Source of the DNA: Microplitis mediator
Lineage: Eukaryota > Arthropoda > Insecta > Hymenoptera > Braconidae
Reading direction: 5' to 3'
Assembly: GCF_029852145.1 (NCBI RefSeq)
Contig: NC_079978.1
Span: 10,686,301-10,750,300 of the forward strand
Length of the DNA: 64,000 nucleotides
Shown: in pieces, positions 23,667 to 36,765 of the stretch
How positions within the stretch are numbered: position 1 is the first letter of the stretch
Layout of the letters: every line of letters begins with the position of its first letter
The notes under the pieces: model-generated
What the model saw: only the letters and a program-made list of their open reading frames with translations
What the model was told of the DNA's origin: nothing
Databases searched by the model: none
Position numbers and translations under genes: made by a program

Positions 23667-26131
23667 TTATTGAGAATCAATACAACAGACTGGATCGATA
23701 ATAAATACTGAATTTTCGTCGTTGAAATTTTTTACAGTATAACACACATTTTTCAAATCATCAATGTTAATTACGAATAAGTTTTTTTCTTGAGATATTT
23801 TACATGACAGTATTGAACCTATCATTACACCAGGAAGCGTTTCAATAGTCATTGTGGTTGTTAATTTGTTTATAATAGCAAAGAATTTTGAATTTGCATC
23901 ACAACTTTCACATCTATTTTCATAGTTACAATAGTTTAATTGTATAAATTGGGTTATTATTCCAAAATCACAGTTCTGTCCATCAGCAACATAGTATTTA
24001 ACATAAGTGGAATTCGTTCTTCTTTTACGTTTATACGATTCAGCTTCGTACACTACTCGATCTTTAAATAATCTTTGAAACTCGTGAACCTTTTTTACAT
24101 CATCTATTGTACAGTTTACTGTAAAACAGTGGAGTAAATTATTAGGTAGATTTTGAATTCGTTTGCAATTCCCAATAATGAAAGTATTGTCACAAATTTT
24201 CCTTAATTTACGCCTATGCTTTCCACTCAGTTCTAATCTCTCGCAAAATGAAGCAATCTTAGAGCCAGGAAAAAATGTTCGAGACTTTTCTCCAGTAATA
24301 TTAATGAATATTGTTATTGCTGACGAGATTTGGAGTTGAGCGTATCGAGTTCCATGAATTAGTTTTTTCAATAATCCATTCAGACCTTCAAACGGATAAC
24401 ATGATGTAACCCAGAGTGGTCCTAAATTTCTGACAACATCAGGTAAATGAAGCAAATGATGAAGGTTACAGCTCATATGGTTTAAGCCGTACAAATCTTC
24501 GTACCTTCCAACAAACTCTGAAATTAATCGGGATGCCAAAGTAATCATATCATCAGAAATGCTCTCTTGATGTCACAAGGTAACATCCAAGACGAAGAAT
24601 TTAAGATGATTGAAATTATCTTTATCCATCAAATCATGAAGAACAGGCAAGTAGTAATAAAGAAGAAAACTATGAAACTCATATGCTTTCCAATATTTCA
24701 TGTCGGATATTGATCTTGGTTGTCTGATCATATTACACGGAGGCCGAATGGAAGAAATTCTTGAATTAATTATGTCAACGTACCGGTACAGAGAAGCTCG
24801 GTGAATAGCGAATTGTTTGTCAAACAATACTGTAAATAATTTTTTGCAAACCCCCAAATCAACACAATGCATGGAATCAATTGCAGTCGATTTAATAAAA
24901 TCATAACAGATTTTCGATAAGAAAGTGGGCCCCTTAACCCCTTTAACTACTTTCTTTGTTTCCAATGCTTCTTCCGCGTATTCAACAGTTTCTTCTGTTG
25001 AACGAAGTTTTAACTTAGGACTGAAACGATATGATTAACTTTTTCACTTGCTATCTCACATTTCTGGCACCCATATCGAGCCATATGAGGAGACATATTC
25101 AAAAATTGCGCTTTTGCCGGTAAATCAAGAGTACCAGTCATGATAAATCCTCGCACAAAGATGGGAAGATTTAATCCAGGAACGTTAAAATGTAAACCCT
25201 CATATAAAACTTTGAGCTCATCATAAAACGCAGCCATAAATTTGTTAGCGTTTGGTTTTTCGCAACCGAACCATAATCCTGCTAATATGGTATTTTCAGT
25301 TTTTATTCGTTCCATAAACGGTAATTCATTGATCCGCAGAAAGAAAGGCCAAATGTTGAATTTTGAGGATTTGAATGGTGAAACGCCATCTGTATTCCAT
25401 GTAAATGAAATATTGGAACGATAAGAAAGAAATTTATCCTTTTTCATAAAAGAATTGTAAATATCTCCATCGTAAATATCTTATTTATTTTCATTGTTTA
25501 ACCTCTGTCAACTAAAACGATGATTTAATAACTTATAAAAACCATTTCGTAAAAACATTGCTGATAGTTGAGAAAGAATAGACGTTGTAATGAAATAAGG
25601 AGCGCTGGAATCTTTGTCAGTAACGTGCTGGCAATTAGAACAAGTACTACATTCAGATGGTAACGAATGATGACAACGAGGACAATAAAAATGACGATCG
25701 AAATTTATTCTCAAACGATCGAAATATTGTTTGAATTTATATTTGGTTTTTAAGCAATGGTTAGGTTCAATACAGTGAGCACTAATAAGTAATAGAATGT
25801 CTGACAAAAGTACATCGGAAATTTTATGACGTATAGTTAACAGAAGGATCGAAAGTGAGCTCTCCTGAAATGGAAGAGGAGCCCCGGGGTAAAGAGGTTC
25901 ATTTAAATTATCTTAATCTAACACACTTTCATCGGAATTAGAAGATGAATCATCTTCACTGTCAGAAGTGTGCGAAGAATCACAATCGAAAAATAATTGA
26001 TCGCTTCGTGCAGAACTGGAATCCTCGAAATCGTTTTCGGAACTCGAATAATTTTCTTCTGGAGTAGAAAACTCTAAGATGTTCTGCTCACTATGACGAC
26101 TGGTGAATAAGTCGGGAATAGAGGGATCTGA
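23667..26131 (-). pseudogene. TNP2-like (DxMH family) transposase, lineage 2, main coding part
   Basis: The exon starts at 26131 after a TTCTTTCAG acceptor. An acidic Ser-rich N-terminus (SSHTSDSEDDSSS) leads to LYPGAPLPF and an all-Cys zinc ribbon (CPRCHHS..CSTCSNC) near 25660. Then come NTDGVSPFKSSKF, GLWFGCEKPN, YGCQKC, IDSMHCVDLGVC near 24860, HHLLHLPDVVRNLGPLW, and PFEGLNGLLKKLIHG (Glu present). A long C-terminal domain ends at 23667. Same architecture as the gene at 17139-20103. Broken by TAA near 25915, TGA and TAA between 25508 and 25460, a frame change near 25020, and TGA at 24573-24575. The first exon is not nearby; the best candidate is 59211-59354, across the element-C insertion. 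Confidence 0.8.
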
Positions 26132-26725
26132 AAGAACATAAGTAAATCAACTAAAAAATATTTAAAGCAACATACGAAAAGCTACTATTGCATTAACACT
26201 ATAGGCCAACGTATTTCTAGCGACAGTCTGGCCGAAGCAAAATAATGTTTTAGTCTTTGAAGTTCGAAAATAAAATGAGTTTGTGATGGCTAGTTGAATT
26301 AACTCACTGATCCCCTCCTCAGTACGCTTTCGTTTACCGAGTAGTGTATACGAGTCCTGTTAACGTTGTGTAACGTTCATAATTTTTCATGTGATTTATA
26401 TGATAAGCGGATATACATAAGGAAAAGGTAAGGAAATCTTCGACCCTAATATTTTGTGTTTCAGAGAGCAATACAGGAAAATTTTTTCATCGAGCAGTAT
26501 TTGTTTCAGCTCACCAGCCGTAGCACTAACCGTCATGGCTCATGAGGCGCAGCCGTGAAGGCTCACCGAGTATGAAGCCGAAGGAAGGCAGCCGCAGCCG
26601 CAGCCGCAGCCGACTCAGCTGAGATGGAACTCTTAGCTGCCGGTCACAACGACTCGAAGCGACTTTATGCGCAGAATAAATGTTTTGGCAGGCTATCTGA
26701 CTATCTTCGCCTCCATAGGCGCAAG
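26132..26725. other. Intergenic, nothing clear
   Basis: Contains a GC-richer patch with tandem AGCCGC triplets at about 26585-26610, unlike the flanks. No supported gene. Confidence 0.3.
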
Positions 26726-26762
26726 TATAAATACAATGCAAAATAATGCATGAACATCAGTT
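26726..26762 (+). promoter_or_regulatory. Core promoter: TATA box plus insect initiator
   Basis: TATAAATA at 26726-26733 and TCAGTT at 26757-26762, with the initiator A 33 bp downstream of the TATA start. This is the classical insect spacing. An ATG follows at 26787. It could be a cellular gene promoter or a retroelement promoter. Confidence 0.55.
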
Positions 26763-26786
26763 CGCAGACAAACTATCTCGAGCGTA

Positions 26787-27750
26787 ATGTCTAAATCTGG
26801 ATTGAGAGTATCTTCCAATGATACTCTAATATTTTCCAAATGATCGGAGAACCTCAATGGACAACGATAGAGGAGTTACTGGAAATAGCAGCAGAAATGA
26901 TTGAGGGAGACAGAGTTCTGGATAGGATAAAGTTGTTGGGCCAGAAATCCTTGCCAATAGGTTGGCAAAATTGGAAAACCCTGGATCTTTCTAAGGAAAG
27001 TTTGTTCGGTGGTGAGCAAGAGGCTGATCCTCAAATTTTAAATAAGTTGCGATTCACCTTACCAACTGTTGGACTAGCTCAAGCTTTCAATCCGGGGACA
27101 GTAGACTTACCGGAGAAACAGTTTAGAGATCTCAAGGTCTCTATATTGAATTGATCATTTTGTAGAGCTCTATCATGAATCCTCCGGCCCTAGTAAATAA
27201 GCTTAAAGGCTCGATAAGGCAAGCAGAAATTTTTTGTACGCAATTGAGCTAGTAAAGCTTTTGTGCATTTCACGCATACAGGCCGCAAAAAGATTGAGAA
27301 AGTAGAAGAAGAGTCGCAGTCGGAAAATACGCATTTTCAGGACGTAAAAAGGTTAAGGGAGGATGTCGGTAACTATTCGGCGGTAAAGAGATCGAAGGTA
27401 TCAGCACTACAAGACCAAATAAACCATATGTTCGAGACTGTCTTAGAGGAAATCCAGAAGCTAGTGCAGAAAAGAAAGGACAGAAGAAGGAATCAAGTGA
27501 AGAGGGGGAAGAGTTTGAGAGCACTTCAGAGCCCTCTTGTGATTAGATTACGATTCTCACTCGATTATTTCATCGGTTTGGACCCCTCCAGCAATGGAAG
27601 ATCCCCAATCAACCGGCTGATAAATCAGCCAATGAACCGGTCAGTACAGGTCAAGAAGAAGGAGCCATTGATTCCTCCACCAAGGCCTGGAAGTACAGCT
27701 CAGGAAAGTGCCTGCCAGAAGCATGGGTCAGCAAGTTGAAACAGAATAAG
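26787..27750 (+). pseudogene. Broken gene of unknown function behind the TATA/Inr promoter
   Basis: ATG at 26787 opens a short frame (SKSGLRVSSND) that shifts into a 104-codon frame from 26840 (WTTIEELLEIAAEMI, LPIGWQNWKTLDL, ILNKLRFTLPTVG). After several stops between 27152 and 27260 the same frame reopens to 27739 with a highly charged, coiled-coil-like stretch (LQDQINHMFETVLEEIQKL, then a run of K and R). Base composition is richer in GC than the flanks. The layout resembles a retroelement gag, but I recognise no domain. Not assigned. Confidence 0.4.
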
Positions 27751-28375
27751 GTACAAGGAAATCCAAAAGAAGCTTCATGCATCTCCAATATTTGATTCAC
27801 TGAAAATCAAAACCCAGTTGAATCTTGTTTCTCAGTCCTATTCTCTTGTATGCTTTTAGAGCGTATGGACAAGCTAAAAGGAACTCTGATTCATGATTTG
27901 CTAAAACAGCGACAAAGTTTGATGGAAGGGGTGAAATCCCAAGCAACTAAACAACTCACAATGACATAAAAGGAGCCTTTTTAGAAGATTCTCATATAGT
28001 AAGCTTGAAAGCTGTCTAATTTAAGGTTTATTTAATAAATTTGAGTTTCCAGTGTTCTATAATCAAGCTCTAATTTCTGTAGAGTCCAGTGTCCTTTTCC
28101 TTAATAATATCAGTAGTTATCAAGTCACAGTACGCTATAAGTTGTGAACCGACAGATTCGAAATATCTCTCAGAAAAGTCAAACCTTTGGCATGACCCGA
28201 AATTATCGTTTTTCTCTCTTCAGGGTAGAAAACGGTATATTAAGACAAAAAAGTTACATTATCTCTTGGGGAAATTATTTTCCAAGAGCTGGTTCCAAAC
28301 ATTCATTAAAGGCTAGAGCGACTGTAAAGACGAACTGCCGATTTTTTTTAGGAAAAAAAATACTGTGTGTTTGTG
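27751..28375 (+). other. Possible continuation of the broken unknown gene; not resolved
   Basis: Overlapping short frames at 28089-28389 in two phases, suggesting a frameshifted relic. No domain seen. A GT-rich run (TGTGTGTTTGTGTGTGTG) ends it. Confidence 0.25.
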
Positions 28376-28760
28376 TGTGTGACTTTTGACATAACTTTTG
28401 AATCGGCTTGACCGATTTGATCGTGATTGGCGCAATTTAAAAAGGGTTGACCAAACTTAGATTTTGAATCTAATTTAGACTAATTTGAACCCGTAGATTT
28501 TGAGAAATCCCAATAAAACTACGAAAAAAAATGTTTTTAATGTGTTTTTTTTTGGAATAACTTTAGACGGATTTATTGATTGGGTCCAGAAACTGATTAG
28601 TTCTTAACATCAAAAAACCACGTTGATCGCCGCCAGGCCGGTCAAAATCGGTTGATTCGTTCGTGAGTTATCGTTGGTGAAACAATTAAAATAAAGAGAA
28701 TTTTTCGAATTTCTCCGAAATTTCTGGGCTAATCATTCTGTGTTTCAGAGTAAATTATAG
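28376..28760. repeat. Dispersed repeat fragment related to 52350-53115
   Basis: Contains ACTTTTGAATCGGCTTGACC, GGTCAAAATCGGTTGATTCG and TTCGTGAGTTATC. These correspond to the wording of the repeat at 52350-53115 (TTTTGAACGGATGAACCG, AAAATCGGTTAATTCGTTCG). Non-coding. Confidence 0.5.
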
Positions 28761-28979
28761 GATTTGAAAAACTTTGTCAAATGCTACCAAGCGCGTGAAC
28801 ATCTGTGTATTCACTCAAAGGTAATAGGTCCGAAAATTTAAAGGAAAATGTTAAATAAAACCTCTATCAGACGTTTGATCTCGAAAAGATCAAAAACGTC
28901 ATAAGTGGCATTTTAAGCAATAAGTTATAGAATTAGCGGAAAATTGTGGTGATGGTCTTTTGGATCAACCGTTCTCCTA

Positions 28980-30944
28980 ATTTCCTTATTCTCAAGTTAG
29001 TAAAATAAAATTTTCAAACCTAGATCCAGACTCAATCTAACCCAAACGTCCGTCACTATTTATTTATTATCATTTTCTCCAGCTCGACCAGTTCAGGAAT
29101 CAACAATTTCTTAACAAGGCTCTTTTTTCATTCTTGAGATAGTAAAATAAAATTTTCAAAATTGAAACCATTCTCAATCTAACCTAACATCCGCTGCTAT
29201 TTATTTATTTTCATTTTCTCCAGCTTCACCATTTCAAAATTTATTAATTTCTTAACAAGACTCTATTTTCTATTCCCCAGATAGTGAAATAAAATTTTTA
29301 AAATTAAATCTAGCCCAGATCCAAGTTAGATTTCGGCTAGATTCAATTTTGAAAATTCTATTTTACTATCTCGAGAATAAAAAAAACAAAGACTTGTTAA
29401 GAAATTGATGAATTTTTTACTGGTGGAGCTGAAGAAATCAAAGTTCATAAATACTTGTGAAACTTAGGTTAGATAATCTAACCTAACCAGTAAAAAATTC
29501 ATCAATTTCCCAACAAGGTTCTTTTTATTATTCTTGAAATACTAAAATAAAATTTTCAAAATTGAAACCTTTCTCAATCTAGCCTAACATCCGTTGCTTT
29601 TTATTTATTTTATTTTCTCCAGCTTCACCAGTTAAAAATTCATTTATCCCTTGACAAGGCTCCTTTTTTTATTCTCGAGATAGTAAAATAAAATTTTCAA
29701 AATTAAATCTAGCCCAAATCTAACTTAGATCTGGGCTGGATTTAATTTAGAAAATTTTATTTCACTTTCTGGGGAATAGTAAATAGAGCCTTGGTAAAAA
29801 ATTAATGAATTTTGAACTGGTGAAGCTGGAGAAAATGAAAATAAAAAAATAGCAGCTGATGTTAGGTTAGATTGAGAATGGTTTCAATTTTGGAAATTTT
29901 ATTTTACTATCTCAAGAATAAAAAAAAAGAGCCTTGTTAAGAAATTGATGATTTTTGAACTGGTAGAGCAGAAGAAATTAAAGTACAGAAATATTTGTGA
30001 AACTAAATTTAGATTTGGGCTCGATTTAATTTTGAAAATATTTTTAACTCTATGGGGGATAAAAAAAAGAGCCTGGTTTAAGAAATTGATGATTTTTGAA
30101 CTGGTGGAGCTAGAGAAATTGTAGTACATAAATTCTTGTGAAACTTATGTTAGATTTGGGCTGGATTCAATTTTGAAAATTTTATTTCACTATCTGGGGA
30201 ATAAAAAAAAGGTTATTGTTAAAGAATTAATAAAGCTTTAACTAGTGAAGCTCGAGAAATTGGAAATAAATAAAAAGCAACGGATATTAGGCTAGATTGG
30301 GGCTGGTTATAATTTTCAAAATTTTATTTTACTATCTCGAGAATAGAAAAAATAGCCTTGTTAAGAACTCGATGATTTTTGAACTGGTAGAGCTGAAGAA
30401 AATAATGTATATAAATATTCGTGAAACTTAGGTTAGATTATCTAACCTAAGTTTTACAAGTATTTATGAACTTTGATTTCTTCAGCTCCACCAGTAAAAA
30501 ATTCATCAATTTTTTAACAAGGCTCTTTTTTTTATTCTTGAGATAGTAAAATAAAATTTTCAAAATTGAAACCAGCCCCAATCTAACCTAACATCCGATG
30601 CTTTTTATTTATTTTATTTTCTCCAGCTTCACCAGTTAAAAATTCATTTATCCCTTGACAAGGCTCCTTTTTTATTCTCGAGATAGTAAAATAAAATTTT
30701 CAACATTGAATTTAGCTCAAATCTAACCTAAGTTCCACAAATATTTAGATACTTTAATTTCTTCAGCTCTACCAGTTCAAAAAGCATTGATTTCTCAAGA
30801 AGGCTCCTTTACTTATTCTCTAGATAGTAAAATCAAATTTTCAAAATTAAATTCAACCCCAATCTAATGTTAGATCCACTAGTATTGATTTAATTTACAT
30901 TCTATAACTTTACCAGTTGAAAAATCATCAATTTCTCAACAAGG
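28980..30944. repeat. Mixed-orientation array, about 190-bp unit (left part)
   Basis: Units contain AACAAGGCTCTTTTT, GATAGTAAAATAAAATTTTC, AATCTAACCTAA and TCTCCAGCTTCACCAG. They occur in both direct and inverted orientation about ten times. The array resumes at 58771 after the giant element C, which is inserted in it. Some adjacent opposed units form hairpins (for example around 29440-29500 and 30420-30480). No coding potential. Confidence 0.85.
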
Positions 30945-31355
30945 CCCTGGTGGACTCGAGCGACGGCAAAAACGTCGGTCGCTTTGTTCACGAAAACGTC
31001 GACGTTTTGATTAAAAACGACGGTGATCTAAAACATCGATAAATAAGCAAAAAATGATAAAAAATGTAAATGTACTGAATATAGAAATTATTTTCAGTAT
31101 TAGTGGAGATATAAAATTTATGTATAAATGAATTAACGGTGAATAAAAGTATAAAAACCAATAAAATAAAATAACTCGCGAGTATGTTATACTGAGCGGG
31201 TAATAGGTGGGAACCCATGACTGTTGACAAAGCAAATAGCAATATTATCGGCACATAAGGGTTCAACCATAAAATCAGAGATGGCGCGTGGACTTCGAAA
31301 TTTAAGTCAAGAAAAGAAATATCAATTTAATATTGGATGTGCGGAGCTGTTGATC
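30945..31355 (+). repeat. Element C left terminal inverted repeat (non-array part)
   Basis: Inverse of 58358-58768. The tip carries several GACG/CGTC words (GACGGCAAAAACGTCGG, AACGTCGACGTTTTG). Then follows about 300 bp of AT-rich sequence, similar on both sides, with small indels. Confidence 0.85.
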
Positions 31356-34039
31356 TAGAGCGAAAAAAAAAACGTCGTCGTTTTGTTATAAGCGTCGAAA
31401 AAAACGTCGGCTGAAAATTTTACTAGTCTTTTATCTGTTAAATTTTAATTTTATAACTTTCCCTTATCCTAGCCAATTAATGTCCAATCTAGCTTTAAAG
31501 TGCGCGGAATTTTTAATATCGGGGACTTAATTAAATCGAAAAATTAGAACATCAAATTATCGAGGGCCAAAAAAAAAAACGTCGTCGTTTTGTTGTAAGC
31601 GTCGAAAAAAACGTCGGCTGAAAATTGTACGAGCATATCATATGTAAAATTTTTGTTTTTTTTTCTTTGTCTTATTCTTGCAAATAAATTTGTAATTTTC
31701 TTCTGAAATACGCAGGATTTTGAATATCGGAAACTTAATTAATTCAAAAAAAGAATGGAAGATCAAATTATCGAGGGCAAGAAAAAAACGTCGTCGTTTT
31801 GTTGCAAGCGTCGGAAAAAACGTCGGCAGAAAATTTTACTAGCCTCTCATATGTAAAATTTTTGTTTTTTTTCTTTGTCTCATTCTTGCCAATAAATTTG
31901 TAATCTTCTTTTGAGATACGCGGAATTTTCAATATCGGGAACTTATTAATTAATTCAAAAAAATTAAAAGATCAAATTATCGAGGGCAAGAAAAAAACGT
32001 CGTCGTTTTGTTGCAAGCGTCGGAAAAAACGTCGGCAGAAAATTTTACTAGCCTCTCATATGTAAAATTTTTGTTTTTTTTCTTTGCCTTATTCTTGACA
32101 ATAAATTTGTAATCTTCTTTTGAGATACGCGGAATTTTCAATATCGGGAACTTATTAATTAATTCAAAAAAATTAAAAGATCAAATTATCGAGGGCAAAC
32201 AAAAAAACGTCGTCGTTTTATTGTAAGCGTCAAAAAAAACGTCGGCTGAAAATTGTACTAGTCTTTCGCTTTTAAATTTTTGTTTTTTCACTTTTTCTTG
32301 TCCACGCCAATAAATGAGCAATCTAGCTTTGAAATACCCGGGATTTCGAAACGACGAACGTCATTTATGCAAAAAAATTGGAACATCAAATTATCAATGG
32401 CAAAAAAAAAACGTCATCGTTTTGTTGTAAGCGTCGAAAAAAACGTCGGCTAAAAATTGTACTAGCCTATCATATGTAAAATTTTTGTTTTTTTTCTTTA
32501 ACTTATTCTTGCCAATAAATTTGTAATCTTCTTTTGAGATACGCGGAATTTTCAATATCAGGAACTTATTAATTAATTCAAAAAAATTAAAAGATCAAAT
32601 TATCGAGGGCAAGAAAAAAACGTCGTCGTTTTATTGTAAGCGTCAAAAAAAACGTCGGCTGAAAATTGTACTAGTCTTTCGCTTTTAAATTTTTGTTTTT
32701 TCACTTTTTCTTGTCCACGCCAATAAATGAGCAATCTAGCTTTGAAATACCCGGGATTTCGAAACGACGAACGTCATTTATGCAAAAAAATTGGAACATC
32801 AAATTATCAATGGCAAAAAAAAAACGTCGTCGTTTTGTTGTAAGCGTCGAAAAAAACGTCGGCTAAAAATTGTACTAGCCTATCATATGTAGAATTTTTG
32901 TTTTTTTTCTTTAACTTATTCTTGCCAATACATTTGTAATCTTCTTTTGAGATACGCGGAATTTTCAATATCGGGAACTTATTAATTAATTCAGAAAAAT
33001 TAAAAGATCAAATTATCGAGGGCAAACAAAAAAACGTCGTCGTTTTATTGTAAGCGTCAAAAAAAACGTCGGCTGTAAATTGTACTAGTCTTTCACTTTT
33101 AAATTTTTGTTTTTTCACTTTTTCTTGTCCACGCCAATAAATGAGCAATCTAGCTTTGAAATACCCGGGATTTCGAAACGACGAACGTCATTTATGCAAA
33201 AAAATTGGAACATCAAATTATCAATGGCAAAAAAAAAACGTCGTCGTTTTGTTGTAAGCGTCAAAAAATACGTCGGCAGAAAATTTTACTAGCCTCTCAT
33301 ATGTAAAATTTTTGTTTTTTTTCTTTGTCTTATTCTTCCCAATGAATTTGTAATCTTCTTTTGAGATACGCGGAATTTTCAATATCGGGAACTTATTAAT
33401 TAATTCAGAAAAATTAAAAGATCAAATTATCGAGGGCAAACAAAAAAACGTCGTCGTTTTATTGTAAGCGTCAAAAAAAACGTCGGCAGAAAATTTTACT
33501 AGCCTATCATATGTAAAATTTTTGTTTTTTTTCTTTGTCTCATTCTTGCCAATAAATTTGTAATCTTCTTTTGAGATACGCGGAATTTTCAATATCGGGA
33601 ACTTATTAATTAATTCAAAAAAATTAAAAGATTAAATTATCGAGGGCAAACAAAAAAACGTCGTCGTTTTATTGTAAGCGTCAAAAAAAACGTCGGCAGA
33701 AAATTGTACTAGTCTTTCGCTTTTAAATTTTTGTTTTTTCACTTTTTCTTGTCCACGCCAATAAATGAGCAATCTAGCTTTGAAATACCCGGGATTTCGA
33801 AACGACGAACGTCATTTATGCAAAAAAATTGGAACATCAAATTATCAATGGCAAAAAAAAAACGTCGTCGTTTTGTTGTAAGCGTCGAAAAAAACGTCGG
33901 CTAAAAATTGTACTAGCCTATCATATGTAGAATTTTTGTTTTTTTTCTTTAACTTATTCTTGCCAATACATTTGTAATCTTCTTTTGAGATACGCGGAAT
34001 TTTCAATATCGGGAACTTATTAATTAATTCAGAAAAATT
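31356..34039 (+). repeat. Element C left-arm array, part 1
   Basis: Thirteen units of about 208 bp, each starting ACGTCGTCGTTTTGTT and GCGTCRAAAAAAACGTCGGC. An AT-rich body follows, ending in AAATTATCGAGGGC or AAATTATCAATGGC. Two unit types alternate (those with GAAATACCCGGGATTTCG and those with GAGATACGCGGAATTTTC). The CpG-rich core stands out sharply in AT-rich DNA. Short frames starting MFFHFF here are by-products of the repeat. Confidence 0.9.
34036..34039. repeat. Target-site duplication AATT of the LTR retrotransposon (left)
   Basis: Matches AATT at 45637-45640. Joining the flanks restores CAGAAAAATTAAAAGATC, the normal text of the array. Confidence 0.9.
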
Positions 34040-36334
34040 TATAACGTTCACTACTATTTCACACTACCCACGGCGGAGTGTGGTTAGTGTCAAATAGGCG
34101 TTATGGCCCACCGATGGTAAAAACTGAAAATAAAAATAGATAAACAGAAAACAAAACCAAAAATGTCCTTTGGAACTGCCCACAACCCCAATGGACACTC
34201 AGCTCTCCTCAGGCTGGGTTAGAAAACCTAGTTGGGCGCCAGCTCGTGTACCCCACGAACGAAATAACAAATAAACAATAAAGAAATAAATGAAAATGAA
34301 AAATGAAATAATAAAATAAAATCAGAGAGCAGTATTCAGGTATTGGAAGAGGAAAAGCAAGAAAGAGATAGATGCAAGAAATAAATAATAATAATATTTA
34401 ATTAAATCCCGGGTTGGTAGCCATTTACCCGATATAATTCAACTTATAATGTTTCATCGATATTCAGATAATAAACAATAATAATAATAAAAATAATATT
34501 CACTTCACAATATAAACGTTGACTAATCGTCAAATAACGCAAAAACAATAATATAATTCCTTTGGGGTATCGCTCGCACGTGATAAATAATAAATATAAA
34601 TATTTATAATTAATAATTGTTACGCGCACACATACAAATTTCTCAATTATTTAATTATATAATTCGCAAAATAATAATAAGCACTCAATTACGTATAACT
34701 ATAATATTGTTAAATAGTTATACCAAATAATCACCCAATGATGAAAATAATAATTATGTGAATAATTACAACTAATATTTAATTATTCACCGCAAATTTA
34801 ATCCCAAAACCCATTGGTGATATTCAATGATTGTATATAAATTCCAATTGGTAACTTTTGATCACAACAAACAAATGGGTATATTTTTACCGCAAATAAT
34901 AAATAATGTAAATTATAATCACTGTAAAATAATACATGGGGTTCAAATAATAATTACTTAAGGATAAATATCCACCAACAAAATAAATACTTCCCCACAC
35001 TCTTCAAACTAATGATTATAAAATATAAATAATAATTATAAATGATACCAATTATTTACCGTAACAATACACGGTCGCCAATAATTAATAGAAATAAAAT
35101 AATAATAATAGGTAGTATTAATTATTTACCGTGAACAATACACGGTCACCAATAATTAATACAAATAAAATAATAAGGATAACTGGTATTAATTATTTAC
35201 CGACAATAATATGCGGTCACCAATAATTAATACAAATACGAAATAATACCAAGAAATATATTAATAATTATTTACCGTTGAACACATATACGGTCACCAA
35301 TAATTATTAATATAAAAAATCATAAATTTACCTCCCAATTCTTTGAATTTAAAATTCATTTGCCGAGACAAAGAATTACGCACTATCTGTATATATATAT
35401 ATGGTCCGCTCTCTCTCACTCACACGTGAGGTATGTAATAATAATGGCCACCAACGCGGGACAAATTACACGCCAATGAATGATACTCAAAGGTACTTAC
35501 AGTCATCATTGTAGTATAATATTTTAATTGGCTCCATTGGTGTATTTAACAGCAATATCAATTACGGCCAACAATTTCAATCAATATATATATATGCCAA
35601 ATGCCAATAGTTGCCCAACTATGCAAAATAGATCAAATGGCGTCTTAATAAATTTCTTTCGGCAACAATAACAACACACCTTGCTCTCTCAATGGACTAT
35701 CCACGTCTGGCCATGGCAGCACGTGAGTCCCATGCCGGCACCTCGGCCGGCGCCATCTTGTAATGGTTTCTCTTTTCAACCAATGGAGCACTATTTCTGT
35801 CGCATGTTAATTCACTCATTGACATCAACATGATGCAATGACTGTTTTGGCATGTAATTTGTCCACTCTCGGCATTAAATGGCCATTCTTTTTCCCAAAA
35901 ATAATTAATAAGATACTTTTATACCTAAATATTCCCGTAGTTTAGGTATAATGCCCGTAAATTTATTTAAATTAAATAAATTCCCCGAGGCCAACTGTTG
36001 CATTGCCGCGCATGCGCCAACCAACCAACATAATAATAATAATAATCAAATAATTAAATTAAATAAATGCGTAATTAATTATCCCGGCGGCTGTAAAATC
36101 CATTGGCAAGTTTATAAAATACAGTAATTTTTACTGATATCGCCGCAATTTGTATCTAGTAAATTAAACAATTAATAATAACACAGTGAATAAAATAAGA
36201 TAATACATAAGATAATAATAATAATAGTATGATAATAATAATAATGGATGAGACGTGCTGAGCAGCGTGTGCTGCCATCTGTTGCCCTTCTCCGACCTAA
36301 TGCGAAGATGCCGCGATATTTAAATATCGTGACA
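34040..36334 (-). repeat. 3' LTR of the Gypsy-type element
   Basis: On the minus strand it starts TGTCACGATATTTAAATATC and ends GTGAACGTTATA. It is preceded by the purine tract at 36335-36347. Contains internal tandem repeats at 35050-35320. Confidence 0.95.
35050..35320. repeat. Four tandem repeats inside the 3' LTR
   Basis: A roughly 65-bp unit with ATTATTTACCGT, ACAATACACGGTCACC and AATAATTAAT, four times. Each carries an inverted ACCGT/ACGGT pair, which looks like a repeated protein-binding site (enhancer-like). Copied in the other LTR at 44352-44622. Confidence 0.75.
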
Positions 36335-36347
36335 CCCCCCCACCAGG
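36335..36347 (-). promoter_or_regulatory. Polypurine tract
   Basis: Minus strand reads CCTGGTGGGGGGG immediately before the 3' LTR; this primes plus-strand DNA synthesis. Confidence 0.8.
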
Positions 36348-36765
36348 CCGGTCTTAGCCCTCTGCAAGACCTTTGGCCGAGACAACAGCAGTCTTCGCAT
36401 CCATTGGCGTGTTTCAAACAAATCAACATTCACTTACCTTCTCGTTCTTGCTACTATTGGGAAGCAGGTGAATGAGGATTGGGTAGGAATGAGTGTAAAT
36501 AAGTAACTTGAGTAATGGGTGTGTGGCGCTTTACTATCGACTATTGTACCAAGTGGAGAGCGTACAATGATTTCACTCCCACTTGGCCGCCTACCGACAC
36601 GAACAGATAATGAATATAAAAGAAATAATAATAAATAATAATATAAAGAAAGTATAAATGAATAAATAATAATTGGGGAACTCAGCTGCAGCACCGTAGC
36701 TGCCGTCACGGTTATGCCTGCATAACCGTCCGATGCGGTACCTCCGCACACCCCCTGATGCTAGT

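Noticed and set aside
28980..30944. Centromeric or telomeric satellite
   Set aside because: The unit orientation is mixed and copy number low in this window; telomeric TTAGG-type repeats are absent.
30988..31266. 92-codon hydrophobic frame in the left tip of element C, partly repeated in the right tip (58483-58725)
   Set aside because: The two copies differ by indels that shift the frame, and the AT-rich sequence gives Phe/Ile/Leu-rich frames by chance. Not supported as a gene.
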